Source of the DNA: Antilocapra americana
Lineage: Eukaryota > Chordata > Mammalia > Artiodactyla > Antilocapridae
Reading direction: 5' to 3'
DNA length: 64,000 nucleotides
Assembly: GCA_007570785.1 (NCBI GenBank)
Contig: ML661885.1
Coordinates: 33,426,589-33,490,588 of the forward strand
Shown here piece by piece: positions 24,353 to 36,600 of the stretch. Made by a program: the position numbers and the translations under genes. Position 1 is the first letter of the stretch; every line of letters begins with the position of its first letter. The notes beneath the pieces were generated by a model. The model was not told the DNA's origin. It did not search any database and saw only the letters and a list, made by a program, of their open reading frames with translations.

Positions 24353-24689
24353 TCCCTACTTCAATTTATGAAACAAGAAAGTTCTTCTAAGTCTGTCCAA
24401 GGTACTTTCTTTCTCTGAAATTCTATGATTGTTTCCTCTGCAGGTATGCAGATTTATAGAAGAGATAAAGATATACAAAGTTTGCTACAATACAAAGTAA
24501 AATGTTTTGTGTGCTGGGATCAGGTAATTGATAAAATGCTTTGAAAAATCAGTAGACAGAGATTATTTTTAGGATGGGCTGGCAATAGATAAGTCTCATT
24601 ACCTGAATTTTTAAATCATATTCTCTTTTATACATTTCCATTCCAAGACCAACTCTCCCTCTTTCAGATATTTTATCCTTGGTGACCAG
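24353..24689. other. Spacer without recognised features
   Basis: Nothing recognised. Confidence 0.4.
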
Positions 24690-25110
24690 TCCAGGGCTCT
24701 GAATACTGTTCTTATATACCACGACTCTAATTTACAAGTTACAGAAGCACAACTCTAACTGACTTAAGCATAAAAAGGGAGTGTACTACCTGGTATAAGA
24801 AATGGAAATGTTTCTGGCCTATAGGCATAGAATCTATATGTTTAAAGGATATCATCAGGAATCTGTTTCTCTTTCTTCACTTCTCTTTTCTTGGTGTTGG
24901 CTCTGTCTACAAGCAGACGCTCTCAAGGTCCTAAGACAGCCCTCAGACTTCCAGCCTTCCAGCTTAGCAACCTCAGCAGTTCCAGGTACCCCAAGAGTTC
25001 CAGCAGAAGTTCTATGTTCATCGGTCATTTTTGGAAAACTGTCCCACTCCCGAATCACTTACAGTCACCAGGCGAAGGGAGTGGTTCAGTTGGTCAGTCT
25101 GTGGTCTCAC
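24690..25110. repeat. Probable ancient interspersed repeat, family not named
   Basis: Features such as cttggtgttggctctgtct, cttccagcttagcaacctca and tcactt.cagtcaccagg feel like an old mammalian repeat, which also explains overlapping open frames on both strands. I could not place it in a named family. Confidence 0.4.
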
Positions 25111-25647
25111 TGCCACTCTTGGAGCCTGAAAGAAGGTGAGTCTTCCTTATGGTATGTATGTTTCCTTATTAAGGAAAATAAGATTGCTACTTGAGAGGAA
25201 GGGAGTGGAAAATAGCTAAGCAAAAACAACAGATGTCTCCTACATAGTGGGGACTTAATAGCACTTTGATGAAAGTGATGGTATTGTTATTGATTTCCTT
25301 CATTAGATTAGTATGTATGCAAACATAATTTTCCAAGTTTTCTCCCCAAAACTTTGTTGTCCTTAGACTTGTTTCCCTACCTCATTCATAGTCAATCCTA
25401 TTCCCTGTAGATATTATCAAGCTTGTTTTTTAGTAGTTATTTAAATACATTAAAGCATAATTGTTTTATAGTTTGCTTGATTGTACCAATATTTATAATC
25501 TTTGTGGGTCTGTTGTCCATAGTGATGTTTTGTGTGTGTACACTTGGTTCTCTTGTATTTTGTTTTTCTATTTGAAAAATTATTCACAGAAATAATGTGA
25601 ATTCAGGATGAATGTATTTTATTTTATTCCCTGGGCAAGTTATTTAC
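25111..25647. other. Spacer without recognised features
   Basis: AT-rich; nothing recognised. Confidence 0.4.
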
Positions 25648-25979
25648 TTATTTATGTAGTTTTTTGGTTGTGCTGGGTCTTCATCGTTGTGCGCTAACTT
25701 TAGTTGCGGCCAGCGGAAGCTGTCTTTGCAGTGGATAGGCTTCTCGTTGCAGTGGCTTCTGATGTTGCAGAGCACAGGCTCTAGGTGCACGAGCTTCAGC
25801 AGTTGCAGCACGTGGGCCCAGTAGTTGTGGCTCATAGGCTCTGGAGCGCGGGCTCAATAGTTGTGGCACAAGGGCTTAGCTGCTCTGTGGCATGTGGGAT
25901 CAGCCCAGACCAGGAATTGAACTTATGTCCCCTGCATGGCCAGGCAGATTCTTATCCACTACTAGCAGGGAGGTCCCCT
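25648..25979 (-). mobile_element. CHR-type SINE, reverse strand
   Basis: tttggttgtgctgggtcttc, ttagttgcggccagcggaag, gcacgtgggcccagtagttg, gcatgtgggatcagcccaga and caggcagattcttatccact. Near full length. Confidence 0.9.
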
Positions 25980-26907
25980 GGATAGGTTTAGAATTTGCTT
26001 CTGCCAGCAGCCACAGACACTATCAGCCCAGGATCATCTTAATGCAAATTAAATTCTGAGGGTCTGTAGACCGCTCAGGTGATATAAATCTGAGATGCAA
26101 TAAGTGGTGAGGGCTGGTTTGCTACTGAGTCACCCTGACTCCAAGGGTGTAGCTGGGGTACCAGCTTATTGAGAGGAGGGTCTTCTATTTAATTCCTCGA
26201 CTAATATGTACCTTGCTTTGAATTTCTATTTCCCTTCCTCCAAGACACACTCACCATCCTGAGAAAACAAAACTTCACATTTTGATGTTGGGCAAATATT
26301 TTCATGTTGGGGTTTTGTGTTCACTTACCATCCTGGGTTCTTGTTTGACTTTTTATTTCTTAATATCTTCTTAGGTCTTGGAGCCTATTAGAAAGATGTT
26401 TATTATAGCTGGCATTTTTAGTTGGTTTCAGCAGGAGAGTTGTTCAAATAACCCAGCCTGCCATTCCCAGGAAATGGAAGTCTTCTCTCTGAAAACTCTG
26501 GTTAATGCTTCAATATTCCTGTTTTTTTCTTTCTGAAGTCTGCTCGCTTGGTTTTTCTGCTCCTCTTCTTTCCTTATAGATAAGCCTTACTGCAATGGGT
26601 TAGAAAAACCTTTTTCTTGATATGACATCATGAATCAGCTTTTCATTATTTTTGGTCCATATTTCTCTGTCGTGAGATTGATGGTACAAGTTGTTTCCAA
26701 TTTCTCCAAAAACTATCATCTCGGTTCATTTGGACTCTGGTGTGTTTGTGGGACATCTACCTTTCTCCAATCTTAAATCATTGCTAACATCTGAAAGCAT
26801 GATAAAAATTAAGAGTGTGACAGAGGCAAGGGGCACCAAATATACAAATAATGTTGCATATTTAGAATTGTATAACATACATATTTGGACGTGTATTTCC
26901 TTTACGT
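25980..26907. other. Spacer without recognised features
   Basis: No coding signal; no repeat recognised. Confidence 0.4.
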
Positions 26908-26920
26908 CCTGTCCTGCTTG

Positions 26921-27052
26921 CTGCTGCTGCTGCTAAGTTGCTTCAGTCGTGCCCGACTCTGTGCGACCCCATAGACGGCAGCCCACCAGGCTCCCCTGTC
27001 CCTGGGATTCTCCAGGCAAGAACACTGGAGTGGACTGCCATTTCCTTCTCCA
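26921..27052 (-). mobile_element. BOV-A2 single unit, reverse strand, with perfect TSD
   Basis: Starts with ctgctgctgctgctaagttg, the (GCA)n end seen in reverse, and ends tgccatttccttctc. Flanked by cctgtcctgcttg at 26908-26920 and 27053-27065, a perfect 13-base TSD. Confidence 0.95.
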
Positions 27053-27116
27053 CCTGTCCTGCTTGGGGATCATCTACTAGCCTTTTTCCTTGTTTTTGTT
27101 CTTGTAATTCCCTTAG

Positions 27117-27315
27117 TTGCTAAGTCATGTCTACCTCGTGCCACCCCATGGACGGTAGCCTGCCAAGCTCCTCCATTCATGGGATTCTCCAGGCAAGAAT
27201 ACTGGAGTGGGTTGCTATTTCCTTCTCGAGGGGATTTTCCTGACCGAGGAGTCGAACCCAGGTCTCCTGCATTTCAGGCAGATTCTTTACCAACTGAGTT
27301 ACAAGGAAAATTTAT
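27117..27315 (-). mobile_element. Bov-tA SINE, reverse strand, with TSD
   Basis: ttgctaagtcatgtctacct to ccaactgagttacaaggaaa. Flanked by gtaattcccttag (27104-27116) and gtaatccccttag (27316-27328), one mismatch. Confidence 0.94.
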
Positions 27316-27329
27316 GTAATCCCCTTAGA

Positions 27330-27790
27330 TTTGAGTTTTTCCCCCACAATCTTCTCCATGGCTTTCATTGGTTCTCTTCCTCTAGACACCTTAACTTTAG
27401 TACATTTTTTAAGGTTCTATCATGGATTATTTTGCTTCTTACCTAAGTAATCTCTTGTAGTCCTAACACTTCAGTTGTATTCTATGTGTAACCAATAATC
27501 AAATTTTATATCTAGCTATGGCCTCTGTTTGCTGCTTCAGTTCCGTATCATTACAATTACTCTCTGTCTCTGCCAGGATGTTATCCTTGTTCTAAAATTC
27601 TATAATTCCAAAATTTTATTATCTTTCTTCTCCAGTCTCTTTTTCAGGATTATATTTTTTGGTAATAGCATTGATATTCACCCAGTCTTTAATACTAGAA
27701 ACTTCAGCATCATCTTTGCCTTCTATCTCTCCCCATTCCCACATTTAATTGATCAAATCCTTCATTTTTGTTTCCACTAATATTGCACTG
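27330..27790 (+). mobile_element. L2-like LINE remnant
   Basis: Pyrimidine-rich blocks such as aacttcagcatcatctttgc and ccccattcccacatttaatt resemble L2 upstream of its 3' end. Strongly diverged. Confidence 0.45.
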
Positions 27791-27817
27791 GTTTACTTTT
27801 ATACATATGTAGGTATG

Positions 27818-28437
27818 CAGTCGATACTCATTATCCACAGATTCTGCTTTTGCAAATCTGCCTACTCATTAAAATTTATTTGTAGCTTCATATTCCTGGT
27901 GCTTTCATGGTCACTCATGGATATGCACAGAGTGGCAAAAATTTGAGTCACATGACATTTATATTCTCAGCTGAGGTTGAATGAGGTGGCATTCTGCCTT
28001 CTTGTTTCAGCTCTCATACTGTAAACAAGTATCCTTTTTGTGATCTATTTAGGGTCAGATTTTTCACATTTTTGGATTGTTGTTGGTAATTTCAGTTATA
28101 AAGGTCCCCAAGTGTAGTGTTGAAGTGTTGTCTAGTGTCCCCCAGCTGTGATGTGAAATTTCAGGAGAAATTATGTTAAATAAACTTCATTCAGATGTGA
28201 ATTTATGGTGCAGTTTCTGTGATTAGGATGTTAGTGAATTAACAATATATATCAAATAAGGTGTCTTTAAACATAAACATACATAAAACAAGATTATGTA
28301 TTGATCGGTTGATGGAAAGAGATCAGAGGCTTACAGGAATCTTACCCTGTATTCCTCTAAGGAGCAATGGGTCAGTATTTGCTAATTTATTGTTGACTTT
28401 GTAGAACACAACTACCATGAATAATGAGAATCAACTG
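27818..28437 (+). mobile_element. Tigger-like (pogo group) DNA transposon, nonautonomous
   Basis: The ends form terminal inverted repeats: cagtcgatactcattat at 27818 pairs with ataatgagaatcaactg ending at 28437, with few mismatches. Internal blocks (ttcttgtttcagctctcata, ccccaagtgtagtgttgaag, aataaggtgtctttaaacat) match Tigger sequence, including a broken start of the transposase. At 620 bases it is far shorter than an autonomous copy and cannot encode the enzyme. Confidence 0.8.
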
Positions 28438-28461
28438 TGTGCAAATGTATGTATGTGTACG

Positions 28462-28480
28462 TATATATATATATATATAT
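28462..28480. repeat. (TA)n microsatellite
   Basis: About ten TA units after a GTATGTATGTGTAC lead, close to the Tigger 3' end. Confidence 0.9.
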
Positions 28481-28585
28481 AATTATATACATCATATATA
28501 ATATAGCCATAGTAATTAACCTCTGAACTGATTTCCCTTCAATGCATTTTCAGTGTTACCAAGGTAATTATCTTCCTAAGGTAGA

Positions 28586-28652
28586 ACTGGGTGGCTTAGT
28601 GGTAAAGAATCAGCCTGCCAATGCAGGAGATGTAAGAAATGTGGGTTTGATA
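28586..28652 (+). mobile_element. Bov-tA fragment, tRNA-like head only
   Basis: ctgggtggcttagtggtaaa and cagcctgccaatgcaggaga give the tRNA-Glu-like head; the BovA body is absent. Confidence 0.8.
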
Positions 28653-29002
28653 TTTTGAAGTACAGAACCCAGCTTAATAGTCTTCACAGGCCAAATCTGG
28701 GACAAACTGAGATGCAAAATAAGTGTAATAACACAGTATAACACATTGAGCAATATAAGAACCTGTGTGTCCGTACTGCTTTCCATCTATTGATCAGGGA
28801 GAAGAGAAAACTTTTCCTTACAGTAGAATAACAACTAATAAATGTGGAAGAAATAATGTAGTTAGAAAAATCACAATTTGACAACCATCAGAGTAATGAT
28901 TTATTAATTATCAATTAAAAAACCATTAATGTATGACAAAATTAGGGTGAAAGTTTGATGAGAAAGAGGGTATTTCCATAATCTCAAAGTGTTTACTATA
29001 AA
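28653..29002. other. AT-rich spacer
   Basis: Nothing recognised. Confidence 0.4.
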
Positions 29003-29985
29003 TTCAGTTCAGTGGCTCAGTCGTATCTGACTCTTTGTGACCCCAAGGACCACAGCACGCCAGGCCTCCTTGTCTGTCACCAACTCCTGGAGCTTACCCA
29101 AACTTATGTCCATTGAGTCAGTGATGCCATCTAACCATCTCATCCTCTGTTGTCCCCTTCTCCTCCTGCCCTCAATATTTTCCAGCATCAGGGTCTTTTC
29201 AAACGAGTCAGCTCTTGGCATCAGATGGCCAACAGTAATGGAGTTTCAGCTTCAACATCAGTCCTTCCAGTGAACACCCAGGACTGATCTCCTTTAGGAT
29301 GGACTGGTTGGATCTCCTTGAAGTCCAAGGGACTCTCAAGAGTCTTCTCCAATATCACAGTTCAAAAGCATCAGTTCTTCTGTACTCAGATTTCTTTATA
29401 GTCCAACTCTCATATCCATACATGACTACTGGAAAAACAATAGCCTTGACTAGATGGACCTCTGTTGGCAAAGTAATATCTCTGATTTTGAATATGCTGT
29501 CTAGGTTGGTCATAGCTTTTCTTCCAAGGAACAAGCATCTTTTAATTTCATGACTGCAGTCATCATCTGTGATTTTGGAGCTCAAAACAATAAAGTCTCT
29601 CACCGTTTTCATTGTTTCCCTATCTATTTTCTATGAAATAATGGGACTGGATGCCATGATCTCAGTTTTCTGAATGTTCAGCTTTAAGCCAGCTTTTACA
29701 TTCTCCTCTTTCACCTTCATCAAGAGGCTCTTTAGTTCCTCTTCACTGTGTGCCCTAACGGTGGTGTCATCTGCATATCTGAGGTTATTGATATTTCTCC
29801 CGGCAATCTTGATTCCAGCTTGTTCTTCATCCAGCCCAGCATTTCACATGATGTACTCTGTATATAGGTTAAATAAGCAGAGTGACAAGATACAGCCTTG
29901 AGATACTCCTTTCCCAGTTTGGAACCAGTCTGTTGTTCCATGTTCAGTTCTAACTGTTGCTTCTTGACCTGCATACAGATTTCAT
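29003..29985 (-). mobile_element. BovB LINE 3' part, reverse strand
   Basis: Read on the reverse strand it encodes broken parts of the BovB reverse transcriptase: KAIVFPVVMYGYESWTIKK and, nearer the 3' end, [18 protein letters not shown]. Reading upstream it includes the region equivalent to the RT active site near 29780. It is truncated near 29985, where similarity stops at ttcatagga. Confidence 0.92.
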
Positions 29986-30454
29986 AGGAGGCAAAATAGA
30001 ATGTGTTCTTCAAAAACATCAAGGCCATTGATGACAAAGAAAAACTGAGAAAGAGTTCCAGGCTAAAGGGGACAATGAGGCATGACAAGTAAATGTAGTG
30101 TGTGATCCTGGATTCAGGCCCACCTTGGGGAATCAGTAGCTGTAAAGGGCACATTGGATAACTGAGAAAATCTGAATACAGAGTATGAATTAAGTAATGA
30201 TATGTTACTGATGTTAAACTTCCTAATTTTGATAATTTGATAATTTATATAAGTGGGTGTTCTTGTTCTCAGGGAGTATACATTGAAGTATTTAGAACTA
30301 ACAGACCATGTTTAAAACTTACACATCAATGGTTCAGAAAAATATGTATAGCTGTAGAGGTAAAGTGAAAAGTGAATGATAAAGTCAATGCAGTAAAACG
30401 TAAATTATTAGTCATGTTTGGAAAAGAGTACATGTAAGTTTTTTGCTAGTGAGC

Positions 30455-30660
30455 CAGTGAAGTTGCTCAGTCGTATCTGACTCTTTGCGATTCCATGGAC
30501 TGTAGCCTACGAGCCTCTTCCATTCATGGAGTTTTCCAGGCAAGAGTACTGGAGCGGGTTGCCATTTCCTTCTCCAGGTGATCTTCCTGACCCAGGGATT
30601 GAACCCAGGTCTTCTGAATTGCAGGCAGACGCTTTATCATCTGAGCTACTAGGGAAGCCC
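30455..30660 (-). mobile_element. Bov-tA SINE, reverse strand
   Basis: agttgctcagtcgtatctga through ggcaagagtactggagcggg to gagctactagggaagccc. Confidence 0.95.
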
Positions 30661-30769
30661 TCAAGCTTCTTGAATTTTTTTTGAATTTGCATCAAAATAA
30701 ATGTACAAAAATAAACACTTTTTTATTTATTAAGACAGTCCCCATGTATTTAGTTTTTATTGTTTAACT

Positions 30770-30900
30770 CTCTTCCCACTTAAGATATAGTCTCCATAAG
30801 GATCTCATCTTCCTTTCTCATGGCTGTATTCTCAGCACCCATAACTTTGTCAATATATATGACTTCAATTATTACTTGTTGAGTGAATGAAGAAAAAACA
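30770..30900 (+). mobile_element. L2 3' end
   Basis: tagtctccataaggatctca, gctgtattctcagcacccat and acttgttgagtgaatgaaga. Confidence 0.65.
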
Positions 30901-31244
30901 TACAAAGGCAAGTAATAATCGAATGGATTTCCATGCCTTTCATTTTTCTCTCTCCTGAAGTCTTATGAAATCTTAAGTAAAATAACTTTTTCATAAGGGG
31001 AGAAAAACACAGAGAAAGGAAGTCTTAAAGACAAGACAATAACTGTCTCCTCTCAACTGTCCCTCTTTGCAGAATATTGGAAAATTTTTCTCTGAGAAAT
31101 CTGACCAACTCTAGTGAAAATAGTTAAATAAATTGTATTTTGATTCCTTCCAATAAATGCCTCATTCAGGTTACTTACGGTCTGTTTTTACCACACAGGA
31201 AAGTTCAAGTTGGCAAGCATCACCAAAGTGGTAAGAATTTTTTT

Positions 31245-32330
31245 TTTAAAGATTGGCTTGTTAATCTCTCACTTTTAAGTATAAACAAATAGCCAAGAAT
31301 TATAAAATATCAAGAAAAGCCTCTAAGATGAAAGATAAAGACCAAAACAAACCACAACTTGAAATAAATAAGACTATGTACAGTAAAGACAACTTTAAAA
31401 TTAAAGAGAGCTCCTGAAATTTAAAAAGTGAGAAGAGCAGTGAAAACTAACTAGAAGACTTGAAAGTTGAAGTTGAGGGAATATTCCAGAAAGTAGAGAA
31501 AAAATGCAAAGACATGAAAAGTAGGAGAGAAAATATGGGAACATTAGAGGGCCACTCTACAATATTTGAACAGTAGATATTTTCAAAAAAAATGGAGGAA
31601 AGAAAAATGTGTGTATGGGCTTGGGAGGAATCATACACCAAATAATTAAAGAATATTTATAGAACTGAAAAACATACATTTCAGAATTAAAAGGGCCATC
31701 AAACTTCTAACAAAATCAATAAAAAAATATCCATGACAAAGTAGTTTCAGTGAAATTTCAGCTCTTCAGTCTTCTGGGAGTGGGCTACAGACAGGAACCT
31801 AAGAAAGAATCAGTAATTAGAAAGGTTTGAACTTCTCAAAGCATTATGGCAAAGTAAAAAGCAATGGAGTCATGTTTTCAAACTACTAAAGAAAAATGAT
31901 TTCAACATGAAATTTTATACCTTATCCAAATAGTTGTGAGAGTAAAGTAAGGACACTTTGGACATAGAAAAGTCTCAAAAAATGTTTACTCTTATGCAAA
32001 ATTTTTCAGGAAACTCCTGGAGAATATCCTCCACCACAATGAAAATTAACTTGGAAAGAGGAAAGCATGGGTCATAGGAAACAAAAACGCACTAGAGGTG
32101 AGAGAAAAGAATTCCAAGGAACTTAGTGAAGGGACATAATGACAATCATGTATGAGGTACAAAGGGTAACCAGTTGAGCAAAAGCCTTCAAGAGGAACTT
32201 AAAGAAGATGAAACTGATGGTCTATGTGGGACAAAGGAACATAGTAAGGGGTGATTCAGATAAATGTTTGGGTTCAATTTCTGGTAAGCTACAGAAAACT
32301 CTGCAGAGGCGACAAGGTCAGGATAATTTT
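31245..32330 (+). mobile_element. HAL1-like / L1-related LINE remnant
   Basis: Purine-rich sense-strand sequence with blocks aaactactaaagaaaaatga, tttcaacatgaaattttata, ttttcaggaaactcctggag and ggaaagaggaaagcatgggt, in the order I recall for HAL1-type 3' regions. Heavily decayed. Confidence 0.6.
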
Positions 32331-32990
32331 AGAGAAAACAGAGTTGTCCAGGAAAGTAACAGTAGTCCAGTTTACACGTGACTAAACTCTGAAAAACATA
32401 AACACAGTAACATAGCCATTCGATATTGATCTAGCCGTATTTGAAGGATGAGGGTGAGGCGGGTGGAGGATGGTGTTTAGGGGAGAAGCAGGAGGAAAAG
32501 GGAATAAGTTCTCATATTTAATAGTGGAAAAATCAACAGATAATACTTAGGTCAGCCATGGTTCAGGCAGGAGAATAAAGTCACTGGGTGTTATAGAAGG
32601 AATTATTAGAAGAATTGGACTTTATGTGATTGGGAGAGAAGCTGAAGAAGGGAAGGTCTGGAAGGGGAATTTGAGGGGCAGAGGAGTCACTAATATGTCT
32701 GGGAAGCCAAGTGTGCCCCACCACCAGAGTGTGATGGCAAAGGGGGGATTTGTGGGTGGCCTCTGGAAATACACTGTCTCTGCAGCTGGTCATCTAGTGG
32801 TGGGACTAGGGGTTCTGGGTAAGCAGGGTCAGAATTCAGAAGAAAAGCAGGATGTAGAGTAAGTTTCAAGCTTGTACCCACTGCATACATAGGTTTCTGT
32901 CCATCACTGGATCTTGCTGAAAAAAGACCTCTAGGAAGTCATGACCACTGTTTCATTTCTGTCCCCTAGATTCCATGTAAATTCCTCTGT
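32331..32990. other. Spacer without recognised features
   Basis: Purine-rich; the open frames of 66-78 codons around 32581-32890 lie on both strands and resemble nothing known. Confidence 0.4.
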
Positions 32991-32995
32991 TGTTG

Positions 32996-33195
32996 AGTCA
33001 CGAAGTCATGTCTGATTCTTTTGTGACTCCATGGACTGCAGCCTGCCAGGCTCCTCTGTCCATGGGATTTCACAGGTAAGAATACTGGAGCAGGTTGTCA
33101 TTTCCTTCTTCAGGGGATCTTCCTGACCCAGGAATTGAACTAGAGTCTCCTACATTGGCAGGCAGATTCTTTACGACTGAGTTACCCTTGAAGCT
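32996..33195 (-). mobile_element. Bov-tA SINE, reverse strand
   Basis: gtcacgaagtcatgtctgat to ctttacgactgagttaccct. Flanks aaattcctct and aaattcttct are a likely TSD. Confidence 0.93.
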
Positions 33196-33595
33196 CAAAT
33201 TCTTCTTTAAGCCAGCTGCAATTCAATATCATTATACAGCAGAGGATTTAAGAAATACAGTTCCCAACTTAATGCAAGTGATAGCATAAATTACAACAAT
33301 CCAGCTGTTGACAATCTGGCATCCAATGCACATGTCTTTTAACCACATTTAACTTACTAATAAAGATAAACACAAATTTATGTTTCCATAGTACATGGCA
33401 CAGCTAGTCACACAAAAACACATAGACCTGCTTCCCAAAAGAGGCTAGTCAAAGTCTCAGGTGTCCCTTTATTCATCTTGGGGTGACAGTCATTCTTTTA
33501 GCTGAGTCATACTCACAATTTTGTACTCTGTAGCTTAAATACTGAGATATAAGGTTAACTGCAATTTATACATTTTATGTTAAACAGTAGAAGAA
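33196..33595. other. Spacer without recognised features
   Basis: Nothing recognised. Confidence 0.4.
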
Positions 33596-33774
33596 TGAAA
33601 GTGAAAGTGAAAGTTGCTCAGTCGTGTCCGACTCTTTGTGACCCTATGGACTGTCCATGGAGTTCTCCAGGCCAGAATACTGGAGTGGGTAGCCTTTCCC
33701 TTCTCCAGGGGATTTTCCCAACCCAGGAATAGAACCCAGGTCTCCCACATTGCAGGCGGATTCTTTACCAACTG
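33596..33774 (-). mobile_element. Bov-tA SINE, reverse strand, partly deleted
   Basis: gtgaaagtgaaagttgctca to gcggattctttaccaactg. The usual tagcccaccaggctcctc block is deleted between ggactg and tccatgg. Short direct repeat taaacag on both sides. Confidence 0.93.
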
Positions 33775-33779
33775 TAAAC

Positions 33780-34020
33780 AGGAATAGGAGATGACAAAAT
33801 ATTGACATTTGATATTTATATCAAACCAAGGAAGAAGTACTTATTGCTGCAGTATGTGTTTCTGCAGCTAGTTATGTGATTGTAGTTGGTACTAATAACT
33901 TACTTTTTCCTAGGACTGAGGTAGACAGGACAGACTACTAAAGTCTTATCTACCAGAAAAACCTTAGTTCTGGCTTATAGAAGCATAACCTGAGTCACCA
34001 CAATAGTCACAGCCTCTTTT
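33780..34020. other. Short spacer
   Basis: Nothing recognised. Confidence 0.35.
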
Positions 34021-34311
34021 ATTGAAAATAATTTTATTTATTTTGTGGCTGTGCTGGGTCTTCATTGCTGTGAGGACTTTCTCTAGTTGCAGTGCCCAGG
34101 GGCTTCTCATTGCACAGGCTTCTCTTGTTGCAAAGCTCAGGCTCTAGGGCTTCAGTAGTTGTAGCTCCTGGGCTCTAGAGCACAGGATCAGTAGTTGTGG
34201 TCCAGGGTTTGCTGCTCTGAGGCATGTGGGATCTTCCCGGATCAGGGATAGAATCCATGTCTTCTGCATTGGCAGGTGGATTCTTTACCACTGAGCCACC
34301 AGGGAAGCCCC
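34021..34311 (-). mobile_element. CHR-type SINE, reverse strand
   Basis: ttgtggctgtgctgggtctt, tctctagttgcagtgcccag, ggcatgtgggatcttcccgg and ctgagccaccagggaagccc. Well preserved. Confidence 0.92.
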
Positions 34312-34721
34312 AGCCTCTTATACAACCAAGACTTGAGCCAGTTCAGAACCATAAAATGAAGAGAACTCCCTGAATGAAGAGAAGGTCAGGTCTCTTGAGG
34401 AAGGACTCTCACCATAAGTCTTTTTCCTGGTGGACCTGGAAAAAGGACCTGGAGCTATTTACTCAGATGACTGTGTTTGGGGGAAGGAGAAGTAACTAGA
34501 CTTTGGTTAAATTTCTTGACACCCAAAACGTCAAGAGAAGTGGCTTTTGAATACTGGGTAACTAACAGAATTTGGGTTTGGGTTCACCTCTCAATGGGCC
34601 TAGTGGATCCCATGATTCATGCCATGGTTATTTCCTCAGTTCTGGAGTCAACAATTGTAATAGACATAGTCAGCAACTAGAACCCATATGTTGAACTAGA
34701 ACCTCTATGATCTTCAACCTG

Positions 34722-34795
34722 TGTGTGTATATCTATATATATATATAGATATATATATATATAATTTATATATATGTAATATATATATAAATTAT
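34722..34795. repeat. Interrupted (TA)n, self-complementary
   Basis: TA runs with interruptions (tatctatatata, tatagatatata, aatttatatatatg) that can fold back on themselves. Confidence 0.9.
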
Positions 34796-34799
34796 CATG

Positions 34800-36235
34800 T
34801 GTATAAGGTATGTATTATTATTTTTAAGTTTTCTGTATTGTTGCAAAGTTAAAGCAGCTTATAAAGATGCATAATAATACTGAAAAACACAACATTAAAA
34901 ATAGGTGAAAAAACATAGCAAAGGGAAAATAAGAGTAGAAATATAAAATGGACCAAGAAATGAGATTAGTACATAAAATGTCTGATCATCTGGTACACTT
35001 GCTGATGGTAAACCACAAATTTGCTCCTGAACAGTAACACAGCTCATTATAACCATCAGTTAAAGACAGGCCAAATGCTTAGGAGAGGCAAATCTATTTG
35101 TAAGGTGGGTACTGAAAAAGTTCTAGGAAGCCTATTTCCTGCTCTTAGGGATTACTTGTTCTATTGTTCATCTCAATTAGCATAACTAATTGAATGTCCA
35201 CAAACAGCAAAAAGAGACATTTTTTTCTATTAATGAAAACTGTCTCATTCTTAAAATAGCTGAGAATCTTTATCTCTTGTTATTAACCAAGTGTAGTAAC
35301 ACTTCCTTCCAGCAACCACATTCATACAGAAAAGAATGGAAACGACACTATTTTAGTTCAAAAGAGTTCAGAGTGCACAAGATTAAATAAAGAGAGTAAT
35401 TTTAAAACTTCAGGTCAAATCTTGTGTTTTTTTTCTTTTTGAGCTGGTCTGAGTTAGATTTCCTTTGAAGAGAGCGTCTTGGATCTCTTCCATGAGGATG
35501 GAGAACAAAATGAGAAATGGGCCTTATCACATCAGTCTACAGAAGAGTTCTCAAGTGGCAGGACATAGTATTAATATTTGGAGGAGTCAAATATTTACAC
35601 ATTTTTCAAATGTTAAATAAGTGATTATGATGTGGCTTTTAAAAACAACAAATTAGCCAGGATAAGAACTGGTCAGTGACCTGGTTGAAGATCTTTTGTA
35701 TTAATTAATTTAATTATCTCATACAAAATATAATAAATGAACATAGGCTATCACATGTAACTAGCAAAATGGACATTCAGCTTATATTTAACAGAAAAAA
35801 AATATACTATCAATATTGATACAATGGCAAAAATGCCATAATTTGTTCCAAAGTTAACAATGGATAAATTCTAGAGTGAAAGAGTAAGTACAACACCAAC
35901 TAATTTCAACAATCAAGAGATTGTGGGAAACTTTAACTCTGAGAATATGAATATCTGATAACAGAAAAGATAAGAAGACTCTAAATCAATTAGATGATGA
36001 AAATGAGAGTCAGAGCCAAAATCAACCAAATCTGTGAACATAAATACTTAGCTAAAATTTAGAAAATGTAAACTCTATTCTAATGTAGCCACATCATACA
36101 GTCATGAAACCACTAACATCTTACAGTTTTTAACACTGAAAAAAGTGTCTTAGAAAACTCCCAAATAAAAACTAAAAAGAATGGCACGAAAAATAGCTTT
36201 TTACAAGTGTAACACAAAGAAATTATAAAGACTGA
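34800..36235. other. AT-rich spacer
   Basis: No repeat or gene assigned. Some A-rich parts may be very old L1. Confidence 0.4.
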
Positions 36236-36600
36236 CAAATTTTACATAAAATTATTTTTAAAATTTAAGTAAAGAGACAAATGATAAACCTGGAAAAAGC
36301 ATTTGCAACCCAAACAGCAAAAGATAATATATTTATATGTATATCTATAGTATATTGTACAAAATAAAATTAAGTGAGCAAGATCAGAAAAAGAGGTAAA
36401 TGATATCTTTGAAAAGTTGATGAAAAAGGAAATATAAATTGCTTAAGCATATTAAAGGTGCATAATTTCATTTAAAAGAAATAAAAATTAAAACCATTGA
36501 TATATCACATTTTGCCTAGGAGTGCTAAAGATCAAAACACATTGGCTGGTTTATAGGGAGATGGGCACTTTCATATACTGTAATTGGATAGAATCTCTGT
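36236..36600 (+). mobile_element. Old L1 remnant, sense
   Basis: acctggaaaaagcatttgca, cttaagcatattaaaggtgc and atcaaaacacattggctggt, then gggagatgggcactttcata, follow the order of L1 3' sequence. Confidence 0.65.

Noticed and set aside
29732..30154. 140-codon reverse frame
   Set aside because: Partly BovB in another frame and partly unrelated flank; the RT frame itself is broken.
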